A DNA stretch of 14,289 nucleotides, from assembly GCA_964349885.1 (NCBI GenBank), contig CAYGIQ010000065.1, positions 1 through 14,289 of the forward strand, in the 5' to 3' direction. Below are positions 7,455 to 14,001 of this stretch, one piece after another (the stretch's first letter is position 1; each line of letters begins with the position of its first letter). The position numbers and the translations under genes were made by a program. Under the pieces are notes generated by a model, which ran no database searches, was not told the origin of the DNA, and saw nothing but the letters and a program-made list of their open reading frames with translations. This DNA is from UBA1413 sp964349885 (lineage in GTDB: Bacteria; Bacteroidota; Bacteroidia; Bacteroidales; Prolixibacteraceae).

Positions 7455-9017
7455 TTAAAACTCGCTTTTCAGTGCAAACGTTGTTCGAACCTCTTCACCG
7501 CCGCGCAGCACCTTCATTCTGATTCGACGATCCTCCCTGCTCTGCAGCAGCAAGTTGATATCGTTAAGCGACATGCTCCGGTGATGGTTATTGTTGATCG
7601 TAATAATCTGATCGTTCTCCTGTAGGCCGGCCAACGCAGCAGGTGAATCCTTTTGAATATTTGAAATGATGAAGATGGGTAAGCCCGGCATTGGGTTAAT
7701 TACCTCCATTCCACTCATATTATAGTTAAAATCCTGCCGTACCAAAGGAGTGGGAGTTAGGGTTAGCCGGGCATGTCTGTAATCAATGGTTACAATAAAA
7801 CGACGTAAAATTTCAGCTCCTAATGTGCCATTCCGATCGTTCTGAGAAATAAGCTGGGCAATCATTCCACTTTCTGGAAACGACACAATTGGTCTCGGTA
7901 AAACTAGCGGTCCAACCCAAATACCATCGATTCTGCCTTTTGCTCCAAACAAATCGCCCGACAGGCCCTTACCCAAAAAGGTATCGATGTGCCTTAGAGG
8001 AATGGTAATGCGTTCATCAGACAATTCCGACAACCACAGAGCATCGCTGGCACCTGTATCAACCAGCAACTTAACCGGCACCTCTGTCATATCCTCCATA
8101 ACAATGCTGGTGAAGATGTAGGGCTTATATCCCTCGAAGTGTAGGGGCAGAATTATATCGCGGCTGCGGTCGCGGTATTTGAAATGCTCATGTCTCCAGA
8201 GCGTAATCAGCTCGCGCTGATAATCAATGCGCACAACATAATCCTTAAAAAGATTAAATCCGATAAGACCATGCACCGGAAGCCCCAGAATATGTGAAAT
8301 CTGGAAATTTTCATCAATCACCATTTGTACCTCCTGATTTCGCGCAACCATACCTTCTATATTGAGGGTATTGTTGCCCGACCGGTAGGCAGTAAGCGAT
8401 TCACCTTCACCCAGACCTTTTACCTCTACGGGCATCAGGTAGTTAAGGTTAAGTTTATTGATGAATGGCAGTTCGGTGATGATTGGAAAACGAACTCCGG
8501 AATCGAGAATGAAATTGAGCGTATCCGAACCGTTGATGGTTACAGGGATTATAATCAGGTTGCTGGCCGACTTAAACTTTATTGTAACCGACTTATCCCG
8601 CGGATTTTCGATAAGAAAACCACGGTTCATTCCGAAATCACGCGATCCCCGCTCAAAATCAATACTCTCCTCGAGCGGTACATACTCCCTAACAACCATT
8701 AGATTGCCTTCTATTTCGAAGATGAGGTAAAAGTCCTGCATCAGTTTATCAAGGACAAATTTTACAGGTTTATTTGAGATATTGAGACTAATTCTTTTAT
8801 CGGAAACCAACTGAGCATTGTAGGTGTAATCGATGTTCAAATAGTTGCATATACGCTCAAGTATATCCGACAAAGGCTCATTTTCGGCATATATGCTAAT
8901 ATTCTGGTCGAGCGCAGGGCGTGTTACTGGTTGCTGACCACGCACCGTATCGGGCAAAAGCATTACCAAGGCAATAACTGCCATCCACTTAAGGAAAAAG
9001 GACACATCTCTTTTCAT
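7455..9017 (-). CDS. Exported retropepsin-like aspartyl protease with N-terminal STN and C-terminal PDZ domains
   Basis: A 520-aa protein; a TTG at 9023 could add two residues but the ATG at 9017 is preferred. Residues 8-29 are a signal peptide or anchor ending before GQQP. Residues 40-110 match an STN (secretin/TonB N-terminal) domain, with the pattern SIYAENEPLSDILERI, then a helix, RISLNISNKPV and a final NLMVVR strand. Residues 150-270 form a first pepsin/retropepsin half with catalytic Asp172 in LDSG and the closing GLIGFNLFKDYVVRIDY. Residues 298-420 form a second half with Asp320 in VDTGAS and the parallel closing GTLGAEILRRFIVTIDY. Residues 437-515 form a PDZ domain (SPAALAGLQENDQIITIN). 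Two DxG halves in one chain suggest an internally dimeric active site. Target unknown. It lies upstream of the macroglobulin-like gene on the same strand, 164 bp apart, with a probable separate promoter. Confidence 0.87.
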   Translation of the reverse strand: MKRDVSFFLKWMAVIALVMLLPDTVRGQQPVTRPALDQNISIYAENEPLSDILERICNYLNIDYTYNAQLVSDKRISLNISNKPVKFVLDKLMQDFYLIFEIEGNLMVVREYVPLEESIDFERGSRDFGMNRGFLIENPRDKSVTIKFKSASNLIIIPVTINGSDTLNFILDSGVRFPIITELPFINKLNLNYLMPVEVKGLGEGESLTAYRSGNNTLNIEGMVARNQEVQMVIDENFQISHILGLPVHGLIGFNLFKDYVVRIDYQRELITLWRHEHFKYRDRSRDIILPLHFEGYKPYIFTSIVMEDMTEVPVKLLVDTGASDALWLSELSDERITIPLRHIDTFLGKGLSGDLFGAKGRIDGIWVGPLVLPRPIVSFPESGMIAQLISQNDRNGTLGAEILRRFIVTIDYRHARLTLTPTPLVRQDFNYNMSGMEVINPMPGLPIFIISNIQKDSPAALAGLQENDQIITINNNHHRSMSLNDINLLLQSREDRRIRMKVLRGGEEVRTTFALKSEF

Positions 9018-9090
9018 GGTCAATTCTTATTTGTTAGAAAATTCTTTCTGAAATATACACCATTAGATTAATAAAACTCTAAATCAATTG

Positions 9091-9387
9091 TTAAACCTGA
9101 GTGGCCAATTTTTGCTGTTTGGTTGTGGAAATGAAAGATCGAAAGAAAAGCAAAAGACAGACATATCCCAAAAGTTTTTTCATTGAATACCACACAGCAA
9201 TATGCATACCATTGCGATCGCCAAATAAACCTCTGCCTCTTAAAATATTCGGGAATTCAAATAACCTTTTGTTGTGTTCATAGGCAATTTTTTCACACAT
9301 AGGTTTTCGAGCATCGGACGGGCATTCCAAAAGAGATCCTGAATGCTTACATGCATCAGAACAGCAAATTTCAGGATAAAAAACCAT
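9091..9387 (-). CDS. Doubtful small Cys-rich hypothetical protein
   Basis: A 98-codon frame starting at ATG 9387, with a GTG just before it at 9390. The product has six cysteines in its first 31 residues (PEICCSDACK, LLECPSD, KPMCEK), a central basic stretch (RGRGLFGDRNG) and a hydrophobic segment near the C-terminus (LLGYVCLLLFF), followed by a basic tail. Codon choice resembles that of the neighbouring genes, and a TACCTTTG element lies 29 bp upstream of the ATG. I recognise no family. The frame is short and could be chance. Confidence 0.22.
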   Translation of the reverse strand: MVFYPEICCSDACKHSGSLLECPSDARKPMCEKIAYEHNKRLFEFPNILRGRGLFGDRNGMHIAVWYSMKKLLGYVCLLLFFRSFISTTKQQKLATQV

Positions 9388-9415
9388 CACGACTTAACCT
9401 ACTAAATTACAACTC

Positions 9416-9423
9416 CAAAGGTA
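9416..9423 (-). promoter_or_regulatory. -7-like element TACCTTTG on the minus strand
   Basis: TACCTTTG fits TAnnTTTG exactly and would place a transcription start about 20 bases before the ATG at 9387. The nearest TTG on the upstream side (9450-9452) is somewhat too far for a standard -33 box. If real, it drives either the small Cys-rich frame or a non-coding transcript. Confidence 0.3.
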
Positions 9424-9518
9424 GCTAAAATCCATGGCTTACAGACAGTCAACTGCCTAAAGAACGAATATTTTGACAGACTAAGAGGGTGCCTAAACAT
9501 TTGCTGCAAAAATATTCT

Positions 9519-9526
9519 TATTTTTG
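9519..9526 (+). promoter_or_regulatory. -7 promoter element TATTTTTG for tRNA-Leu
   Basis: TATTTTTG fits TAnnTTTG exactly and lies 13 bp before the first base of the mature tRNA, placing the transcript start only about seven bases upstream of it. A TTTG occurs at 9500-9503, but the 15-bp spacing is shorter than the usual 19-21. Confidence 0.65.
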
Positions 9527-9539
9527 CTCCGCGTTAGCT

Positions 9540-9623
9540 GCCCGGGTGGCGGAATTGGTAGACGCGCTGGACTCAAAATCCAGTGATAGCAATATCGTGC
9601 GGGTTCGATTCCCGCCCCGGGTA
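9540..9623 (+). tRNA. tRNA-Leu (anticodon CAA)
   Basis: An 84-base class II tRNA. The acceptor stem is GCCCGGG (9540-9546) with CCCGGGT (9616-9622), closed by a G-U pair, with discriminator A9623. The D arm contains AATTGGTAGACGCGC. The anticodon stem CTGGA/TCCAG holds the loop CTCAAAA, giving anticodon CAA, which reads UUG. The variable arm forms GATA-GCAA-TATC. The T arm is GCGGG-TTCGATT-CCCGC. The 3' CCA is not encoded (ACTT follows), so it is added enzymatically. The gene stands alone with its own promoter and terminator. I found no second copy of its 3' end in the window, so there is no sign of an integrated element. Confidence 0.97.
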
Positions 9624-9626
9624 CTT

Positions 9627-9666
9627 AAAATCCATTTGGTTGATTTGCAGCCAAGTGGATTTTTTT
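9627..9666 (+). terminator. Intrinsic terminator of tRNA-Leu
   Basis: AAAATCCATTTGG (9627-9639) pairs with CCAAGTGGATTTT (9651-9663), a 13-bp stem with one T-G wobble and an 11-base loop, and runs into a T tract ending at 9666. It starts 4 bp after the tRNA. Confidence 0.8.
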
Positions 9667-9735
9667 ATAACAACGCACCTAGGCACACCTAAATTCCTAA
9701 TAATATATTCCAAACAATGGAATAAGCTCCCCATA

Positions 9736-9775
9736 AAAAGAGTGGGATGATGTACTAATGGGAATAAACTCTTTT
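9736..9775 (-). terminator. Possible terminator of the L,D-transpeptidase cluster
   Basis: AAAAGAGT (9736-9743) and ACTCTTTT (9768-9775) are exact reverse complements. Read on the minus strand the hairpin ends in ACTCTTTTTAT, giving a short U-tract, and it lies 42 bp beyond the stop of the last gene of the cluster. The 24-base loop is large and the stem AT-rich. A second small inverted repeat (ATTCCA/TGGAAT, 9707-9723) lies further downstream. Confidence 0.35.
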
Positions 9776-9816
9776 GACTTTAACAATGGGAATGCCTCAA
9801 CCCTGAGCTGAAGAGA

Positions 9817-10584
9817 CTAAATAACCACCACAACCTGTCCGTTGGGGGGCAATGCACGGAAAAAGGCCTTGGCATCGCCGGCAGGTATATAAATGGTGAT
9901 TTCCGGATGGACTTCAGGCAGCTGACGGTGCAACAACTGACGGTTAAATTTTGCGAAATGGTTACGGAATCGGCCCAACCTGTAAGCCAGTAACCCATTT
10001 GTCGCGGTGAATGCCTCATCGGATTGGACTATGCTGATGACAAAAGTATTGTTTAGCAAAACATGCCATTCGACAAATTCGTCGGAACTTTGCAGTGGTT
10101 CATTATTGCCTAAGGCAGCCTCGATTGAATCTTTTGGTACTTTTTTAACTGTTACTGGTTCTTTTACTATAGCGCCCTCTATTGCGTCGACTATAAAAGG
10201 CTTTGAGAAGCGTTGTAAATAGCTATCAGGATTAATAGCCTGAAAAAATGTAGGTATTTCGGCTTTTTCAAACTTCAGTTGTCTCAGCACTACCCCCTTC
10301 AACTCTAATTGAATGATGCTATCGCGCAAATTAACCGTTAGCCCAATAGAATCAGAACCAGCCATAGCCAACCGGGCAGTCAAAAATGATTTTTCATGTA
10401 AAAGCTCCCATGTATCGGAAAAGAAGCCTTCTGTTGAAGAGACTTCTACACTGTTTATGCGTGAAAGCTGAGCTCTGTAAGCATACACATATGCAACCGC
10501 ATACACCAAAAGATAGGTCAACATTACGAGGGGAATCCATTTCAACATGAGATTCGATAAAATAGCAGCACTCTTTTTATGCAT
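9817..10584 (-). CDS. Membrane-anchored extracytoplasmic protein of unknown function
   Basis: A 255-aa protein with a short basic N-terminus, one transmembrane segment at about residues 15-36 (IPLVMLTYLLVYAVAYVY) and a soluble remainder presumably in the periplasm. The middle (about 85-110) alternates hydrophobic and polar residues (IIQLELKGVVLRQLKF) as in a beta sheet. A Lys/Glu/Val-rich linker follows (130-165), then a C-terminal globular part ending PNGQVVVVI. There is no catalytic motif and no lipobox, and I recognise no family. It is last in the minus-strand cluster, 61 bp after the second L,D-transpeptidase, and shares its topology of one N-terminal membrane segment plus periplasmic domain. 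A function alongside those enzymes is inferred only from position. It looks intact, with codon use like its neighbours. Confidence 0.75.
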   Translation of the reverse strand: MHKKSAAILSNLMLKWIPLVMLTYLLVYAVAYVYAYRAQLSRINSVEVSSTEGFFSDTWELLHEKSFLTARLAMAGSDSIGLTVNLRDSIIQLELKGVVLRQLKFEKAEIPTFFQAINPDSYLQRFSKPFIVDAIEGAIVKEPVTVKKVPKDSIEAALGNNEPLQSSDEFVEWHVLLNNTFVISIVQSDEAFTATNGLLAYRLGRFRNHFAKFNRQLLHRQLPEVHPEITIYIPAGDAKAFFRALPPNGQVVVVI

Positions 10585-10618
10585 CCTTCTAAATTAAACC
10601 TGTATGTAAAATATTTTT

Positions 10619-10638
10619 TGACATATCTATGTATGTCA
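10619..10638. repeat. Inverted repeat between the second L,D-transpeptidase and the unknown membrane protein
   Basis: TGACATA and TATGTCA are exact reverse complements around a 6-base spacer, in the 61-bp gap between the two genes. On the minus strand it is followed by A-rich, not T-rich, sequence, so it is not a classic terminator. It could be an mRNA processing or stabilising hairpin, or an operator. Confidence 0.4.
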
Positions 10639-10645
10639 TTCAATA

Positions 10646-11374
10646 TCAATAAATAAAGACACGCGACCCAACCGAAAGCGTATGGAATACCTCATAAAGA
10701 TCATCGTCGAGCATTCTAACACAACCATGGGTAACAGGCATACCGATGAGTCTTTGGTATAAAGTTCCATGAATCATATATCCATCGCCTAGGGTAAGGG
10801 CATAATCGCCCAGCACTCCTCTCTCAAAACGGGAATGGTGATCGGGAGGTGGGACAGGTAAACCCTCTTCGACAAATGCCCAATCTGGCCGTCTCCAAAC
10901 CGGATTTTCAATTTTTCCTTGCACCCTAAAAACTCCTCTGGGTGTTTTAAACAGCCACTTTTGATCCCCTTCACCTTCGAGACTTATGTAGCTTCCGGTG
11001 GAACAAAGACCTTCGCGAATGAGATTTTTGTTGCGAAAAAGGTAAAACCGGTTTTCGGATATATTCACTACCAGATAGGCATTGCCCGGAGTAAGGCGGT
11101 CGAGTCTGCGTTCGAGGGCCGAAACCTCTGACCTCAACTTGGCCATATTTTTCAAAGAATCTGGCTCCAGCTCGGGAGAGAATTGCAATCGACGGGTTGC
11201 CGTTAAGTCAGCCAGCATGGGCACCCCCCACAATAGCAAAGGGAGTATAGCGATATACATCAAAGCGATGGAAAAGGCCTTTAGAAAACGGGTGTTCTTC
11301 CGCGCATCCGAAACTGAAAGAAACCAATTTCTTGCCACCACAAACAATTTTATATCCTGTAACAACCTTTTCAT
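10646..11374 (-). CDS. L,D-transpeptidase (YkuD domain), membrane-anchored
   Basis: A 242-aa enzyme predicted to act on peptidoglycan stem peptides in the periplasm, making 3-3 cross-links or attaching proteins. Residues 33-55 form a membrane anchor. Residues 72-94 look like a short coiled coil (SLKNMAKLRSEVSALERRL). Residues 98-242 form the YkuD domain: YLVVNISENRFYLFRN opening, KTPRGVFRV, and the active site with His202 (MIHGT) and THGCVRM, giving His216, catalytic Cys218 and Arg220. The open frame extends far upstream, but that part overlaps the preceding gene. ATG 11374, 11 bp after that gene's stop and preceded by ACAGGAT, is the natural start. It is in an operon with the other L,D-transpeptidase. 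Confidence 0.92.
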   Translation of the reverse strand: MKRLLQDIKLFVVARNWFLSVSDARKNTRFLKAFSIALMYIAILPLLLWGVPMLADLTATRRLQFSPELEPDSLKNMAKLRSEVSALERRLDRLTPGNAYLVVNISENRFYLFRNKNLIREGLCSTGSYISLEGEGDQKWLFKTPRGVFRVQGKIENPVWRRPDWAFVEEGLPVPPPDHHSRFERGVLGDYALTLGDGYMIHGTLYQRLIGMPVTHGCVRMLDDDLYEVFHTLSVGSRVFIY

Positions 11375-11385
11375 ATCCTGTATAA

Positions 11386-12531
11386 TCAGTTGGCTGGTAA
11401 ATCGAGCAACCTGTTTTGGTACCACTCTTCGTAAGAAATGGTTGAGCCTACAACCACTACGGGGGTTTGCAGCGTCGAAACCCCATAAACAATATCCATG
11501 TCGCGGTCGGCCAGAGCAATACAGCCGTCTGTCCAATGGTATCCTCTGCCACCATGCCCGTGAATCTCAATTAGATTACCTGCTCCAATTCCTGCAGGAA
11601 TCGAACCGTTCGACACATTTGTTTGATATCTGGTCAAATCTGCCGCATTCGGATAGTTCAAGAGTAAGGCTTTGTAGTAGATTGTATTTCCCCGCTCTTT
11701 CTTACGTGTTACATAATAGCTACCTTCGGGAGTAGCTTTGTCCCCTTGGTGGAGTTTGTCGCCCAACCAGTTGGACCCAAATTCTGCAGGAAACGAGTGC
11801 CTCAGATTCCCATTTCGATAAACCAAAAGTGTCTCCGAAAGCTTATCAACCACCAGAAGGGCTTTTCCGGTGGCTTTGGACCGTGCGATCTCCGACTGAA
11901 CCATCATCTCCCAAGCCTCGAAATTCTCGAAATAGGCTACGACTACTCTATCAGCAGCATTTTCCGTCTTTCCCATCAGGACCGAAATGGTATCAAGAAG
12001 TTCAATGGCCTTTTTGAATTGCTGTCGATTTCTGGCAACTCGGATCTCTTCGGCCATTAGTTTTATCCGAGAAAAGTCGTTCCGAAGACCCTCAGGAAGG
12101 GGTAATGGGGCAAAAACCTTTTCAAATCGGGTAATTTTCGATTCCACATCTCTGAGCCGGTTAGCAGATGTAATTTTAGCATCTTTGCTAAAAACTATGG
12201 CCGATTGTCGCGCATTGGATGCGAAGGCTACCGACTCATCGGCCAATCGGGTTACTTCGCTGTAGTTGCGTCCGAGAAACCATTTTTGATTTTCGTTTTG
12301 CCATACCACCATCGCCGAATCGTACAACAGGGAGGCCTGAAGGTACAGCGCCGGAGCGTAAATGTCGGCTCTTACTTCCCTCAAGGAGGCAAGCGCTTCC
12401 CTTGCCTCGCGAATTTCATTCGTGGGGAGTTCATCGGATTGATAAACGATCCACCCAACCAAGCCGGTGGAAGTCATAAGAGAAATCGCGATGATCAAAA
12501 TGATCAGATATCTTGTGCGTCTGGTCAACAT
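11386..12531 (-). CDS. L,D-transpeptidase with N-terminal helical DUF4398-like region
   Basis: A 381-aa protein; the TTG at 12573 would add 14 residues before the better ATG at 12531. Residues 7-29 are a membrane anchor. Residues 38-110 form a helical region with ADIYAP at 56-61, FLGRNYSEVTRLADES at 85-100, which resembles the lipoprotein encoded just upstream. Residues 110-215 are a further helical stretch. Residues 223-365 form the YkuD catalytic domain: LLVVDKLSETLLVYRNG, KATPEGSYYV, IEIHGHGG with His324 and WTDGCIAL with catalytic Cys337. The TDGC form is common in this enzyme branch. It presumably cross-links peptidoglycan or couples proteins to it in the periplasm. Its substrate may be set by the helical domain. 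It shares no close similarity with the second enzyme outside the YkuD core. Confidence 0.9.
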   Translation of the reverse strand: MLTRRTRYLIILIIAISLMTSTGLVGWIVYQSDELPTNEIREAREALASLREVRADIYAPALYLQASLLYDSAMVVWQNENQKWFLGRNYSEVTRLADESVAFASNARQSAIVFSKDAKITSANRLRDVESKITRFEKVFAPLPLPEGLRNDFSRIKLMAEEIRVARNRQQFKKAIELLDTISVLMGKTENAADRVVVAYFENFEAWEMMVQSEIARSKATGKALLVVDKLSETLLVYRNGNLRHSFPAEFGSNWLGDKLHQGDKATPEGSYYVTRKKERGNTIYYKALLLNYPNAADLTRYQTNVSNGSIPAGIGAGNLIEIHGHGGRGYHWTDGCIALADRDMDIVYGVSTLQTPVVVVGSTISYEEWYQNRLLDLPAN

Positions 12532-12542
12532 GCCAAATAAAA

Positions 12543-12671
12543 ATTGAGGCTGAAAAAGTGCGAAACCCACCAATGCCCAAATGATTGCAATACTATTTTC
12601 TCACAAACGAAGCGGGAATATTGCCCAATCAGACAATGCAGAGTGTTCAGCAGATCATCTCCAGCCTCAAT
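12543..12671. repeat. 10-bp inverted repeat pair bracketing the lipoprotein/transpeptidase gap
   Basis: ATTGAGGCTG (12543-12552) and CAGCCTCAAT (12662-12671) are exact reverse complements, 109 bp apart, occupying almost the whole gap between the lipoprotein stop and the transpeptidase start. There is no target-site duplication and no gene inside. It could fold the leader of the transpeptidase mRNA, mark a small non-autonomous element, or be chance. Confidence 0.35.
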
Positions 12672-12692
12672 CTAAGTTTGATTTAAATGTGT

Positions 12693-13289
12693 TTATCGTC
12701 TGCTGCCAACCTTTGCATGAACAGCCTCGAGTTCAGCCTTAACTGAATTGATTTTTTCGAATGCGGTTTTGGATTTATCGAGTGCTTCGAGAAGGCTACC
12801 CTGTTCCATCAGAGTGGTAGCTTCAGATGCAACAATCTCGACAGCAGCAATTTCGGCATTAATGGCTTCGAGTGCAGCAGCACCCTCCTTACCCTTTGGA
12901 GCCGAAGCAAGCAACTCTTTTGAGGTATTAATTGTGTTTGTGAGATCGGCCAGCAATGCATTGGTTTCAGCCAATACCTCGGCCTTACGGGTTTCGGTTT
13001 GGGCGGTAACAGCTACCGATTGTTCTGAGAGGTTGGCCAGACGTGTTTTAACGTCTCCGAAATTTCCAAACATTTTTCCCTTCTGGGCCTCAATGGCCTC
13101 TGAAACAGCATTCAGGGAGTCTTGCAAGGCCGAATACTCGGCAGTAAGATAGAGGTCTGCACCTTGCGTGCGGGCCAACTCAACCGCTGCTTTGGCAGCA
13201 TCAAGTTCTACCTGCGGAACTTTGGCGCAACTACTTAAAAGAACGGTAAAACCCACTAATAGAATAGCGGTAAGAAATTTGTTTTTCAT
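12693..13289 (-). CDS. Alpha-helical DUF4398-like lipoprotein
   Basis: A 198-aa lipoprotein. Residues 1-20 are a signal peptide with lipobox LSSC and lipidated Cys21. The rest is almost entirely Ala/Glu/Lys/Leu-rich helix. Residues 27-95 carry the DUF4398-type pattern (AAKAAVELAR, ADLYL at 44-48, FGNFGDVKTRLANLSEQS), and a coiled coil may run from about 95 to 190. Its C-terminus is VHAKVGSRR, with a lysine six residues from the end. It probably lies under the outer membrane with its helices in the periplasm. It is first in the minus-strand cluster, 161 bp before the L,D-transpeptidase with the similar helical region, and divergent from the sigma factor. A role as partner, substrate or scaffold for those enzymes is inference. 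Confidence 0.85.
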   Translation of the reverse strand: MKNKFLTAILLVGFTVLLSSCAKVPQVELDAAKAAVELARTQGADLYLTAEYSALQDSLNAVSEAIEAQKGKMFGNFGDVKTRLANLSEQSVAVTAQTETRKAEVLAETNALLADLTNTINTSKELLASAPKGKEGAAALEAINAEIAAVEIVASEATTLMEQGSLLEALDKSKTAFEKINSVKAELEAVHAKVGSRR

Positions 13290-13431
13290 GGCAAATAAAA
13301 ATTACATTTGTTTAACAACATTGGGGCCGGTCGATATTTCCTGGCGACCAGACTGACATTAAGACGCAGCTTATCGCGGAAGTAACGGCCATTCTAAAAA
13401 AAACTTATAAAACACCTAATTATACCATCTT
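13290..13431. promoter_or_regulatory. Divergent regulatory region between lipoprotein and sigma factor genes
   Basis: This 142-bp gap must hold the promoters of both the minus-strand envelope cluster and the sigma factor. I see no full TAnnTTTG on either strand; the best minus-strand candidate is TAATTTTT (13299-13306). A small inverted repeat GGTCG/CGACC (13329-13333, 13345-13349) lies near the middle. Lack of a housekeeping-like promoter would fit use of an alternative sigma factor, but I cannot define its motif. Confidence 0.4.
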
Positions 13432-14001
13432 ATGTCAACGCCCTCTTGGCAAAGCCTTAAAGATGAGGAGATTGTTAAAATGATCGTTTTCGAAAAGCAA
13501 AGTGATCTTTTCGAAATTTTATATGTGCGCTACCAGCTCAAAATCCGTGACAAAACATACAGTCTTTTAAAGGACCGACAAAAAGCAGAGGAATTCACCG
13601 TTGAGATACTCTCCCGTGTTTACGAAAAGTTGTCGGGGTTCAAGGGCAGCTCATCTTTTTCATCGTGGGTGTATTCGATAACCTACAATTATTGCATCGA
13701 TTATTTGAGACTCAAAAAGAAGCTACATTACCCCGATTGGAACAGAAACCATGTGATTGCGGAAATTCCAATCGAATCGGAAGAAGATCTTTCGGGGGTT
13801 ACCTACGATAAACTGATGAACATCCTCGACCGGATCCATCCGGAGGAGAAAGCTCTAATACTTATGAAATACCAGGATGATTTGACGCTTAAACAAATTG
13901 CATCTACTTTAAGAATTACAGAAGATGCTGTAAAAATGCGTCTTAAAAGGGCACGGACCCGAATTGTCTATATCTACAAGCAATATTTTGCCGAACCATA
14001 A
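13432..14001 (+). CDS. RNA polymerase sigma-70 family (ECF-like) sigma factor
   Basis: A 189-aa cytosolic transcription factor directing RNA polymerase to a promoter set. Residues 25-95 form the sigma-2 region (LFEILYVRYQLKI, then a helix with KAEEFTVEILSRVYEKL, and SFSSWVYSITYNYCIDYLR for -10 recognition). A short linker runs to about 125. Residues 126-182 form the sigma-4 region with a helix-turn-helix (LTLKQIASTLRITEDAVKMRLKRART) for -35 recognition. There is no sigma-3 or sigma-1, as in ECF factors. No anti-sigma gene follows within the window, which is unusual for classic ECF pairs. Being divergent from the lipoprotein/L,D-transpeptidase cluster, it is a candidate regulator of it. Confidence 0.92.
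   Translation: MSTPSWQSLKDEEIVKMIVFEKQSDLFEILYVRYQLKIRDKTYSLLKDRQKAEEFTVEILSRVYEKLSGFKGSSSFSSWVYSITYNYCIDYLRLKKKLHYPDWNRNHVIAEIPIESEEDLSGVTYDKLMNILDRIHPEEKALILMKYQDDLTLKQIASTLRITEDAVKMRLKRARTRIVYIYKQYFAEP

Larger units (their letters stand above)
9018..9518. other. About 500 bp between the aspartyl protease gene and the tRNA promoter
   Basis: No gene here is certain. The minus strand carries one open frame (9091-9387, listed separately) with a consensus-like -7 element in front. A near-consensus TATATTTC (9050-9057, minus) lies 33 bp before the aspartyl protease ATG and may be its promoter. I saw no conserved RNA, repeat family or attachment site. Confidence 0.4.

Noticed and set aside
9540..9623. 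tRNA-Leu as an integration site for a mobile element
   Set aside because: No repeat of the tRNA 3' end, no integrase and no change in gene character on either side within the window.
9489..9692. Plus-strand open frame containing RVAELVDALDSKSS
   Set aside because: It is a read-through of the tRNA-Leu gene; this peptide is a well-known false translation of tRNA sequence.
11375..11536. 54-codon N-terminal extension of the second L,D-transpeptidase
   Set aside because: It overlaps the 3' end of the first transpeptidase in another frame; ATG 11374 directly after that stop is the natural start.
11082..11735. 217-codon plus-strand frame
   Set aside because: It is antisense to both L,D-transpeptidase genes, which carry clear active-site motifs.
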